A stretch of DNA of 64,000 nucleotides from assembly GCA_029582165.1 (NCBI GenBank), contig CM055875.1, positions 31,182,644-31,246,643 on the forward strand, given 5' to 3'. A program made the position numbers and the translations under genes. This DNA is from Portulaca oleracea (lineage: Eukaryota > Streptophyta > Magnoliopsida > Caryophyllales > Portulacaceae). The notes beneath the pieces are model-generated. The model was not told the DNA's origin and searched no databases. It saw nothing but the letters and a program-made list of their open reading frames with translations. Below, piece by piece: positions 11,801 through 24,700 of the stretch; position 1 is the first letter of the stretch; each line of letters begins with the position of its first letter.

Positions 11801-14800
11801 TCCCAAACAACATTGCTCAAAAATTTACACCAAGAGGGAGGCCAAGGTAAAAAGTAGGCCAATCACGGAGCCGGAAAAATGGGCTATGAGGAGAGTGTCA
11901 GAGACCTCACTGATAGGAGTGAGTAGGTTCACTTTAAGGCCAAACATAGCCTCAGATAACAAACGGATGTATCTCAAGTAACCAAGATTATTCTCATTTT
12001 GTGTACAAAAATTTAGTGTCATAAGCAAGGACAAGGTGAGAAATCATCAAATTAGGGTAAATCTTAAAGGCCGCCTCAATTGCCTGCAGGAGTCTATTGA
12101 ATATTTCCATCACCAAAATAAATGATAAAAGAGAATGAGGGTCACCTTAGCAAGGCCCTCTTGTCTCGGAAATAAATTAGAGGCTTCACATTGATTAAAA
12201 CGAAAAAGTACACAGTAGAAATGCAAAAGTACGCCCAATTCCTCAACTTACTTGGAAAGCCGTTTTTTCAAGAATAGCCATTGTCATAAGGAAGTTCTAA
12301 CTAACATAATCGAAGGCCTTTTCACTTCTAAATATCTAGCTTGCGTAGAATACCTGATTGCTTAAATTATTGGAAGTAGTCTATACCTTGAATCACGATC
12401 AATGATGGATCTAATTCTTGATGCAAGGATGTTAGCAAGAGCATACACACTTCACACTAAGCTAATGGGTTAAAATTCTTTATGCTATCGGGCCCCAATA
12501 TTATAGTTGTCAAGCTGATGGAAGTGGCATTAAGGCTTTTTCCGAAGACTCCATGCCTATGAAATTCAACAAATAAACCCATCATCTCTCCCTTGAGGAA
12601 ACTCCAACAATTCGGGATAAAAGCTATGTTGAAGTCATCCTGCCTGGAGCTTGATTATTGCCTAAGTCATTGTTTGCATTCCAAACTTCCTCATCTGGGA
12701 AGTCTTTTTCGAGATCCAAGGCCGTCTCTGGGCTAATGAAATCGCAACCAAAGGTCAAGGTGGTTGAGCCTCACTATATAGGTGCTCATAGAACTGAAGA
12801 ATTACTTCATTAATAGAAGAGTACTCAGCATGGAACTGGCCATTCACCTCAATAGTATGAATGGCATTGAACTTTTGTCTACAACTAGCCACCTTGTGAA
12901 ACAATTTGGTAATGCTATCTCCTTGAATCCAGTGTTGTTTAGCTCTTTGTCTCCAGAATATGTTGCTCCTAGAATGCAAATTCTGGGGTAAAGCCGCATA
13001 CATATATTGCCCTTCCATGCTGCTGGCACGTGGTATCTTTGTAGTTTGGTTGGAGTTTGGACCTGTTGTCTCTTTCATAAAAAAGGAAATGAGTGATGTG
13101 GAAGAGTAAAATTATCAATTATGAATAGAGGGGCATTGATTTCTTTATGTTTCCAAATTTTATGTGTAGGCCTGCTGCATGGCATGTAAGCTTTATTTAG
13201 CTGCTTGATATATGCATCTGTGTTATAGTCTATAGTAATGTGTCGCTAAACCTATCTTGTTCTTGTCAAGTTTAATTTGCATTAATTATGTTGTTTATAG
13301 TGTGTATTTGGACAACTGGCTGTTGTTCATTCTCAATTTTTTGTTTCTGTGCGTGAAGGTGTCAAAATTATCTTGTGAAGATTGTCTAGCTTGCGTTGAT
13401 CTCCTCAATGTGATGCTGGTTGACCATACCAAAAGGTTAAGTTTTGTTAAGCCTGTCTTTGATGTTTCCTATACTCTATTACTTGTCTATTGGTGTTTAA
13501 TTGTTTATAGGCTTCAAATGCCTGTGAATCTGCTTATGTTATAATGGAGTAATTATTTATCATTTTTTTCTTAAAACTCTGCAGGGTTTTGGAGGCTTTC
13601 TCTCTCCCACAAATATTTCTGGTAAGCAAGCTTGTTTCTAGTTTAAGCCTTTTTTGGTTTTTGCAACTGTTGTGCTGATTGCTATAAATGTAATGCAGTT
13701 ATTGATCTATCTAGTCTGCCATCCATCATGGCAAATTCGTGAAGCAGCTTATGACGCTACAAAGAGAATTGTGGAAGTAGTTCCCCAGGCATCAGAAGCA
13801 CTTTTGAATGAATTCACGTCCTTCCTTTCTGCTGTATCACAAACTCTTCTATTGAAGTCAAGGTATGATATTTTGGTTTTTGCTTGCTGTAAATGTTACT
13901 TTTGTTTGGGTTAGCGTGACTAATGTTATTATCATGGGTTCTGGTTCTGGGTCAGTTAAGATTTTGGTCTCATGTGGCCCAAAAACCTTCACCTTCCTCG
14001 CGAGCAACTGCTTTGTTCGTCGGTGCGGTGGTCTGAAGAAGGTAGCCATGGTTGTTGGCTGAGTAAGAGAACAAAGTGAGTGGAGCTGGGGATGGTTGAT
14101 GTGTTTCATTTTCTAGCCCTTTAATAAATGTCAGTTTAGCTGACTTTAGTTTAGTTTATAAATTACAATTATATATAGGTTTAATTTACTTTTTTTTTTT
14201 CGGGGGGGGGGGGGGGGCTATTTTTTTAATCAATAAATATTGGCGACATGCTAAAAGGTACTACTTCCTTCCCATTTTTTCCATCACCTTGTTCTACGAG
14301 TCGGTCAAACTTTAAAAACTTTGACGATCTCAGCATAGACAATGTTCTATCATACAAAAGTACTATCATTAGATTTGTAATGAAAAATACTATCATAAGT
14401 GTATAATATTGTAAATTTTTAATAAAATATTATGTGAGAAATTGAGTCAAAGATGGATATTGGAGACTGAATCATTTATTAAATGATAGATAAAATGTGA
14501 AGGAGGGAGCATATATTTTCTCCAAATTTCCATGCCATGTGTCAAACTCCATGTATATGTTACTCCATGCTGGAGTCACAGAAGTGGGAGCTAATGGTGA
14601 TATATTGAAATCAAATAGTATCACGGTTGTTGGAATATTTACGTGTAAATTTGAAGTTCAGGTTAATGGTAATGTAAACTCCAAAAGAAGGGATTATTCA
14701 AATTCCAAATTTGTATATTTATTTCATAAAGCTCTGAAAAAGACATGTTCTATAATTGGCGAAAAGTTAACTTTTCGTTTATGGAACCATAAGCCATAGG

Positions 14801-15783
14801 CCTCACTTCACAGAATAAATGTGTTAGTGGTGCTCTATTGTTCGTAAAACAATCCTATTTTTTCAAATATAAATTATGCTCATCAAATTTCCAATAAAGG
14901 AAAATCTTTTATTGTTCTGGAAAATATTCTTCTATTGCGCACAACATTACCCTGTTAGAAAAATGTAAACTTATTGAGCATAGAATTTTATGCTGGCAAT
15001 GTTCTGTTGTTCATTGGGGAGCATTTTGTACTAGCAAAGTTAATTATTGTGCCCTTCTTTTAATTGGTATTTTGATTCACACATGCAAGGGCTCTAGTTT
15101 CAGGATAAGGGGAATTTTTGGCTATTCAGCTTATGATGTGGCTAACTTTGTATACAGTTTGCATTTTGGATGTGCATAGTCTTTTTTTGTAGGATGCTGT
15201 GTGCATCCATCCCTTCATGCTATTATTCGTATTTATTAATATAATCATTTGTTTGTTTTCGAGAAAGCAATCCTATGGTTGTTGCATTTTATGTGGCAAC
15301 TGCTTATTCATGCAGTTTATTATTCTTCCATGTTATTATGCTTGTGAATGCAATTGTGCTTCCTTTGCCTCTCAGTAATGCTTTGCTGGTGATACTGGTG
15401 AAGCATTTGGAGGTAGTTGTAGTGATGGTATTTGTTTGCCTCTTCATAACTGTGGAGCTGTTAGTTGATATTGTCCGAGTATTGGGGCTTAGGTGGAACT
15501 TACATATCACTTTGTTGTACTTGCTTGGTGTCCTCATTCTTGCAACTAAAATTGTCTTTGGGAGCATGTTATTGAGCAGAAGGTTTTGCTGTACTGCAGT
15601 GAGGCTGAAAATGCCGTGGAAGCTCCAGTTGCTATTCTTCCGCCTGTAGAGATAATGGTGAAGGGTTTGGTGGTTATATCATCTGCAGCTGTTGCAGCTG
15701 CTCCAAATACACGCGGCCGTGTTATATTTACTTCTCATCATCCAGCTTTGGTAGGCACTGGGAAGAAGGATGGAGTATGGCGG
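2811..15783 (+). CDS. GCN1: GCN1 exons 1-12 (residues 1-666), N-terminal HEAT region
   Basis: Exons: 2811-2925, 6557-6933, 7076-7204, 7295-7676, 7850-7996, 9837-10021, 10214-10340, 10691-10764, 13359-13435, 13585-13621, 13699-13862, 15600-15783. In yeast the N-terminal part of GCN1 is linked to ribosome association. Conserved plant stretches include [33 protein letters not shown] and [15 protein letters not shown]. Exon 1 ends in phase 1, and GAT (Asp) is completed across the 3.6-kb intron 1. The exon 12 start (15600) is the least certain boundary; it was chosen because it is the nearest AG that keeps frame. Intron 3 is only 90 nt, in frame and free of stops. Exon 4 contains an unused consensus GTAAGT at 7496. 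Confidence 0.9.
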
Positions 15784-18700
15784 GTATGTTCTGTTTGGTT
15801 GGTTGCCATTGCGGTTATTTTTTTGACTATTTGTATATGAAATCTTGCTTCTGATGCATCATGCATTCATTGTGATTGTCCCACTCTAGATCTGCCATGC
15901 TACACTACCTACTCTGCGCCATGTATCCTAAGTTCCTGGGCATTTTCGTTTTCTACTCTTGTGGGCAAGGTCAATTCCATATTGATTTAGATTCTTTGAG
16001 TTAGGTGAAGGTATGCAGCCACACAAACAATGTGATGGGAAGGTGGATTTTTGAAAAATAATATAATCAAGCATAAGCTTCTAGGAAATTAGTGTGAGAA
16101 TCATCAGGTGGCCTTGTTAGTTTCTAATAGAAATTGTGACAAGCTTTGTCTCCCCCCCCCCCCCACCCCAAAACACCCAATACTAAGACAGGTGGCTATG
16201 TTGTGCTTTTGTCATGGATTTTCCGCTTTGGAACCTTGTTATTTCATTGATGGGGTCTCCTGGGTTCAAGCCAGTAGTGTGAAGGATGTGTTGGTGGTTT
16301 AGAGGAGAAGGATGAAGAAAGGTCAGGTTCATGGTGTGTGGAATTTGGTTCATTTAGCACTTGAAAGACAATTTCGTCAAGCCTCTCTACTTTTGGGTCA
16401 TCAGGAATTTTTGTTCTTTCTTCTTCACTTCAGATCGAAAATAAGAATAGAAAAGTGAATTGAATAAAAAATCCAAAGGAATTTACGTTGATGGTAAGAA
16501 TAAAGATAGGCAAAGTCATTTATGAATGCATTGGCTGTGTTTGAAAGAGTGATAATAAGGAATTAAGGGCATTTCTGAAAAACCATTTCAACATCAAAAG
16601 TCCACAACAAAATTCGATCCATAATGGTTAGTTTCTAGAAGAACCGCAGCCGGGGAATAGCTACACTTCGACCTCTGGACTGCCCAGCAGTGTCTCCTTG
16701 GAGAATACATACAATGGGAAAATAGGGTTGGTTTAACTTGACTTCATTTTTCTTTACTTTCAAGTGGACAAATGGTAAATGTGTCAGTTATTCTAGTTGT
16801 TCCATCATTGTTGTATGCCCCTCTCTCCCTTTCACCCTAGAAATATTGATTTAATCATAAAAAATTTGGAGCATGACATGCAATTATATCCACAGTTTGG
16901 TTTAAGGGGATAACCCCTCACGGAATTTGTGAATAAGTGATTTTCTGATAATGAGCTGCCATCATTTGGACCATAAACCCTAAGAGATCCCCAAATAAAA
17001 TTGTCATGCAGAGACTTAGGTTCGCTACATACTGAGAATAACCCAATTCTTGAATCATGAAGCTCCAGACAATGTGGATACCTTGATGTTACATTTTGTT
17101 TTTATTTTTTCTTTTGGGTGTGATACCTGGTGCATTAGGCATTTTAATGTTTTTCAAGTACGGGATATTTGTGTTTGATGTTGATAATGTGAGATTTTGC
17201 AGTATCTTGACTAGTTTTGTTTCAGATGTTCACATTTTATCCCCTAGACACTGTCATTAAAAAGCTGAAGTCGTTTTTTCTTCCCCTTTTGCCATTCAAT
17301 TCAGAGGATATCAAGATGTTTGCAGACTCAGGGTTTTGATGTGCTGGACATAATTGCTGGTGATGCCAGGAAAATTTGTGAGGTAATGTAATGCCTATTG
17401 TTATGTTTAAAATGATTCGCTCAATGCTTATGAGGCTCCATCAAAGTCGCAAATTTTCTTTCTCAGTTTGGTATAATAGGGGGTGGGTGGGAACGTGGTT
17501 TATATGAACCGTAGTTCGCAAAAGAATCAGATGTATTTTATTATATTGTGTGTGTGTGTTTTTTTTTTTTTTTGTTTTTGTTTTGTTTGTGTTGAATGAG
17601 TTTTAAACACTGAACCTCTTAGGCTTTCAAGTCTTGTGAATGCTAGCACATGGTGTCCCTACCGCTTACTGATTCCATTGTTAATGTGACTTTTTCCAAT
17701 GAGTAATAAGAAACATATTAATCGGACACCAAGGAGTGACACCCGTTTACAGAAGGGGCAAATACTTCGTTGCAAATGTGACTCAGAGGACAGTCAAGCG
17801 AGGCATTGATGTTGTAGTTTGGCCTTATTTCATGGGAAATATTGACTTCCGAAGTATGGATGTCTTTGATTGGGGTGATATAGTTTGCATGTAAGTGATG
17901 TTTCCTGTAGTCCATACGTAAATGGGTTTTTGACTTGTATTTTCCCATGTTTGATAGAGTGGAAAATAGATAGGATTTTCAGTTCTTTACTGGACTGGTT
18001 TTGCAAAGTACAAGTGAATGGTGAAGTGGCTTTATTCATAGTTAACCTTATTCAAAAGGAGACTATTTTCTTTCTCCTCCTCTGTCGTTCTTGTACAAAA
18101 CATAGAGGAAGGAGAGAAAGCAGGGCAAGTGGATGGGCTAGCCCGCACTGGTGGGAAACAGCAGATGCTGCCGGCACAAGAGCTGGTGTTTGTCAGATTT
18201 GATTGCAGAAAAAAGTGTCAATGGTACGGTCTTTGTGTGGTTTCTGGCAATAGAACGGTGATCGGAAAATCCTAGCTGGAGCTAAGCATAGCGAGGCTTA
18301 TCGGAAGTTTTGGATTGGCTGGAAATGAGAGGGTGAAAGGAGATGGTTGTGATTTGGAGGGGTGAGAACTGAGAAGTTGATATCTTGGAATTGGTTAATA
18401 TTTGTGGTGGACAACGTGAAGTGGTGGAATCGGTTGGTGGTGGGAATGCCATTAGGCAGTGATGGCGATGGTGGCTGTGTCTCTGTGTATGTGCATGTGA
18501 GGGAGAACGGGATGGGTGATTGTAGTGAGATGTCCTGAGAAAGCATTGAAGAATCAGGTTACCATCCTGAAAGGGAAAATATCAATAATCTTCCTGAAAG
18601 TTGTGAGACTTCCTGAGAGGATGCTTACCTTCCATTGAACGTTTTTGATCCTCACATGAATTTTTTCTTTATGGAGAATTTTCTAAAAACTATCTACAAT

Positions 18701-21700
18701 CTTGATATCTGAAAATACTTGCGTTGCTTTCTGAATCCTTCTTGACAGATTTTACTTTAGTCTTTACTCATGCTTCACCATCACCTTCTCTCTGTTCACG
18801 AAGACATAAATAATTTGGTTTGCTGGCAGGATATCATGGGAACTACAGGATTGTTGAGCGCTAATCCTCTTGAACAGCAGGCAGCTATATATTCATTGTC
18901 CACGCTGATGACTATAGTGCCGAATGATACATATATGGAGTTTGAAAAGGTTATACCCAGTACACTGTTAAATGATGCCAAGCCCCCACCCCCCTCCCCC
19001 CTGGGGTTTTTGCATAATGTTGTTTTCTTTGAGCTCATTCTGTGTAATGTATCATTCCAGCATTTGAACAGTCTTCCAGACCGTTACGACCATGATGCTC
19101 TTTCCCAGAATGATATTCAGGTGAATGTTGATTTTACTTTTCCGTTGTGATTTGTTACCTGCTGTCAGTATCTATTGTATGATGCTCTTAATGTTATCTT
19201 TAAGTTTAAGGAATCATTTTATGTTGTAAGCTCCCAAGATATGAATACCTGTAGGATTTTGGTCCAGGGCTGTTGTGAACTTGAAATTGATTTCCTTGGC
19301 CGGTTATTTTTGTACTTTATGTCCTCTCCTAAGTTTTCTTTGGTGAGATGTTAGAAGAAGCGGCAATTGAACATGGAGTATTGCCAATAAAAGGACACTC
19401 TTTTCTCTCTTAGATATTTTAGGTGTAGTAGTGTGGCGGGATGATATCTGGGACACATACTGCTGCCACATTAAATGATTGGTTTACCCCCATCAAAGCA
19501 ATATAATTTCATCTCTGCCTTTAATCCAATGTGTACTGGCTAATATTTTATTTTTCCACGTACTCCAGATATCTGTTGCCACATTAAATGATTGTTACCC
19601 ATCGACACAATAGAATTTCGTCTTTCAGTCCTTTAATGCTGTTTGTCATAGCTAATACTTTTCAATTTTTCATGTACTTATCCGGTGCTAGATTTTTAAC
19701 ACTCCGGAAGGTACGCTTTCCAGTGAAGTTGGTGTATATGTTGCTTCCAGAGACTCTGATGAGCAAGGGAACAAGGTGGATCATCATGCCTCAACTTTGA
19801 CTGATTTTTGATTTCATCCAATGTATTTGTTCTTATGGAGTTCTTTTTCAGGAACATGTGAAGTCTAACCATTCTGGTCGAAGAGATTCTTCTCGTAAAG
19901 AAACAGGTGGTGCAGGGAAGAAGGATATCGGAAAAACAGCAAAAAAGACTGGTATGTCCTCTTTGAAATGCTTCTTCCTTATTGTGTTTTGTAAATGTTT
20001 CTGTATTGTATTGATTTTCCTTTTCTCTGTGACACATCAAATTTCTGTAGACAAAGGAAAGACGGCTAAAGAAGAGGCGCGTGAGCTACTTCTACGGGAG
20101 GAGGCTGCTGTGCGAGGGAAAGTCAAGGCTATACAGAGGAACCTTTCCATAATTTTGAGAGCTCTTGGGGAGATGGCAGTTGCTAATCCTATTTTCGCGC
20201 ACAGTCAACTCTGTTCCATGGTTCCTATCTAAGCTTCATAATTACTTTACATAATGCTAAGGGTTATTATCTAAGATGCACAGACTCGGACACGAGACAC
20301 GGATACGATACGACACGGACACGGGGACACGCAATTTTTGAAAAATTTAGGGCACGACACGTTGTCGGACACGTACCTTAATTTTATATAGTACTTCAAA
20401 AAATATCAAATTTTGTTTTAAAAATGTTTATGAATGAATATATTTTCTTTAATAGTTTATGAATCTTAAAACTATATATATAAAACATAAAATTTTATAA
20501 AATAATGGAAGACGGACAAAGTTATAAGAAAGAGAGACAAAAGTATGTGTATTGTGTAAGATGGTAATGCAATAGCAAAAAATAATGATATATTGAAAAA
20601 AGGAGATCATAGTTGAGGATGTCTATGGATGTGATTAGCCGAAAATGTGATGCCCGTCAATGATTCGGAGGTGTCCTGAGGTTGGGATACGCGTGTCCAC
20701 TATGAGTCCTCCAAGTGTCGGATGTTTATTTTGGTAATTATTTAGGGGACACGTTTTTTCGTGTGTCCGACACGTATTCGAGGAGTATCCGAGAGATTCG
20801 GACACGGATACGTATCCGACACGGATACGTGAGGCTGATAGAAGTGTCCGTGCTTCACAGGTTATTATTAATGCCAACTAGAGTTTATTAGCTTCCATTC
20901 TTGTGTTCTGTGAGTTATTCCTTAATAGCTTTATTAGGGTGATATATTTCTCTGTTCCTTTCTCTTAGTTTATTGTCTGAGGGAAGTGGATTTGGTTTTA
21001 TTCTAGCTGATTCACTGTTTGATATTATGTATTCATGGGTTATTCCTCTGGTACCCATTTTGCTTATCGTCAAAGTACGAAGAACGTTTACTGTTCAGAT
21101 ATGGGCATTTTGTTCTGTATTCTTCGGACACATGAAGCACATAAGCTTCATTAAGGAACTCTTGTTATTCCCCTTGATGCTTATCCTCTACGTTGCGGTT
21201 ATGCTAATTCATCTCTTGATCTTCAACTGTCAGGTAAAGTTTGTTGACCCACTTATTGAGTCGCCAATTGTGGGTGATGCTGCTTATGAGACCTTGGTGA
21301 AGCTTTCTAGATGTATTGCTCCTCCCCTCAACAAATGGGCACTTGATATCGCTACTGCTCTACGCTTAATAAGGATAGAGGAGAGCAGTGTTATTTTAGA
21401 TCTCATTTCTGCAGTTGATAGCGGAGACTCTAACGACAAACCACGTCCCAGTGTTTTCCAGCGTGTAGTAAATGCATTAGCTATATCATGCAAAGCTGGT
21501 CAACTTCCTGTGGATACCTTCATATTTGTCTTTCCGGTAGGTTTTGCATGTTTGCAGATGAGATCATAGAACATTCTTGGCTGTTCACATTGTAATTGTG
21601 AACGCTGGTTTGCAGATTATGGAGCGGATTCTTTTGTCATCAAAGAAAACACTTGTGCATGGCGAGGTGCTCCAAGTCATCTATCTGCATACTGATCCAA

Positions 21701-24700
21701 TATTGCCGCTTCCCAGGCTAAGAATGCTATCAGTTACGTGTCACAGCTTAGTGATATGCCATATTGCTTGATTGTCTGCATAACTGTTTAGATTTTCCAC
21801 ATTTTTCTTACCTTTAGAGGTGTTTAATTATAGGTACTCTATCATGTCCTTGGTGTGATTCCGGCATATCAAGCAGCCATTGGATCGGCTTTGAATGAGT
21901 TGTGTTTGGGCTTGAAGCCAGAAGAAATTGCAGCTGTATGTGCTAAAGTTTTGCTATAATAATTTTGGTTTCTAATTCTGTTGGTTTGTCCCTTATATTA
22001 GGATTGGTATGCGCAGGCTCTGTATGGAGTGTATGCAAAAGATGTTCATGTAAGAATGGCCTGCCTTAATGCTGTCAAATGCATTCCTGCTGTCTCTGGT
22101 CGGCGTCTTAGTGAGAATGTTGAGGTGGCTACAAGTATTTGGATGGCTTTGCATGATCCTGACAAGGTCTTCTTCCCAACTGATATATCATATTTGCTAC
22201 AATTTAGTTACTGTCTTTCATGATCATGAGCTTTCATCAAGTGGTCAGTACTTTTCTTTTTCTTTCTATGAGAACAAAGGTTCTTTTGAGCAACGATGAG
22301 AGAAAGCTTACAATAGGACTTTTTCATAGACGGTGTGAAGTGAACTATTTATATTCAGGTTGCAGTATACTTAGAACTAATCCAATTACTTTTCACGGGA
22401 ATAGGTGAACTGATATGTGAAGTGAACCATTTATATATGTTAGTTTAAGTTCTGCATGGATAAGCTCATGGCAACATTTTAAAAAGCATTGAAAATATTG
22501 CTTCATTTGGTGCCTAAGTAGGTGTCATGGATGCACCTATGTGAATTGAGGTGTTTGGTTCCATAAGTGAAAATACTATTGTTCATATATGTAGTAAGAA
22601 TATCTCACTTTCTGGAAATAACTTTAGTTGTGGACTCCTCATTTAAATGTCATAATACCCAGCATTGTCTTACCTTAGACCTTAGAAACATGTACTATTG
22701 TAACCATTCAGTTTTTTCTTCCTTTTTTGGTAATGTATTGGACAATGTGATTCACAAATGGGGGTTACAGTAGTACCTATCAAATTACGTGTATTGAAAC
22801 TTGTTGGACGCATATATGTAATTCAAAATTTTTGTTTCGTCAACACCATTATCTTGGCTTGCTCCGTGAATACCATATGTTGCGATTGAAAAGAAGATGA
22901 AGAAAAAGCAATTTAGACTGAAGTGGTGTATTTTATATATGTTCACTGGGTGAGCTTTCCATTCTTGTTTTGTTGACTCTTTACACCATTAATTTTTGCA
23001 GTCTGTTGCTGAAGCTGCCGAAGATTTATGGGATCGCTATGGATTTGATTTTGGAACTGACTTTTCGGGTCTTTATAAGGCCCTTTCGCATGTTAACTAT
23101 AACGTGCGTGTGGCTGCAGCAGAAGCATTAGCAGCTGCATTGGATGAATGCCCAGACACTATACAGGTAATTGTGGTTCATGTTTTTGATGGAGCAATTA
23201 GCATTAGCCTCGTCTTTACTATTTTTTTTCCTCCCGTAAGCAGGAATCTCTAGCAACCCTGTTTTCGTTGTACATACGTGATGCTGGCTCGGAGGGGAGT
23301 GTGGATGCTGGGTGGCTGGGCAGACAAGGAGTGGCACTTGCACTGCACTCAGCAGCCGATGTACTACGGACAAAAGACCTTCCTGTTGTCATGACGTTTC
23401 TGATTTCACGAGCCCTTGTAAGTGAATAATTGACTTCATCCTCAGCTCCCTAAGTGTAAATGGCCCACGTATTCAACATGTGGTTGTTCTTTGGCAAAAC
23501 ATTCACATCAGAAAAGTTTTGAATTTGTGTGAGTATTCACCCTGTGCTACCGGATATGCACCACAATAGCCCATTTATTCAATCATACTGCCATTGTGGC
23601 TAAAAGTCCATTATTAGTCCCTCGTTTATCGAATTAGTGAGAGGCAACTTTACATGCGTTATTTGTTGGAGGTGCTCATCAAGTTGCTTTTCATGAGTGC
23701 CCAACGCATTAGTTGTTCACTATATGACTGCCCAACGCATTAGTTGTTCACTATATCAAACTTCTTTATTAAATATGCTTACTGCTGAGTGAGGTAGTGT
23801 CCAATAGATAGGTATGTTAAATTGGTTAACGCTGAGACTGCATTCATTGTGACTGCTCCAAGGGCCTCCACCAATTGGATGAGGATCGCATGATTGCTCT
23901 GATTATTGTGGCGTCCTTTCCAAAATGCAATTTGTCTCGCAGATTGCTTAACTTTTTTGGGTGATACTGTTATTTACAACCACAGTTGTCCTGCTTCTAT
24001 TTTGTTTTATCCCATGGTCTCCGTTCTAGTTTGTTCTATTTAACTTCCGCAAGTTATTCTCCAAATCAATTAAAATTGGATCCAAATGATTTGGGTGGGT
24101 TGTAGTTTGTTGCTTGTATAGGTAGTTTGATTGTTAATAATTCTCCAGTTTCGAAAAGCCCATCGAGGGAGATCAGAATATTGTAAGAGATTGTGTATAA
24201 AGAGTTTATGGATTTTAAATTATGGAGAATGGAGGGAAGTGGCCAAATATTCCTGCAGATATGCTTTGTTTTCTTTCTTTCCTTTTGATAATCTTTCTTT
24301 CTTTTTTGCTTTTGATAATCTATTTGGTTCAAGAAATGACAACAATAACAACATAAACAATAAGATCAATAGCAAATATAATAGAACAGTAACAAGAATA
24401 AAAGTTATAATAATAAAATTTATTATAGTTTTGATATCTTGATCATTATCATCTCCCAGTCTACTTCTTAATGTGTTGTTAACACATCTATGTTTGTCAT
24501 GGGTGGTTTTGCATTATTCTGCATGGGGGAGGGGGGCTATTGTATCAATAATAAAGCTTTAATATACCTTTTTTTTTTGGATAATCTGTTTCTGCGGTTC
24601 TTGGTTTTATATTATGTGAGTTAATTGTGAATTTTTAGGCTGATCCCAATGGAGATGTCCGTGGAAGAATGATCAATGCTGGTATATTGATTATTGACAA

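Noticed and set aside
14497..14799. 100-codon frame in intron 11
   Set aside because: It overlaps the Stowaway end, has no recognisable domain and does not fit GCN1 homologues.
15275..15599. Open frame just upstream of GCN1 exon 12 as extra coding sequence
   Set aside because: It is hydrophobic and unlike GCN1. Joining it would put the frame out of phase with exon 11.
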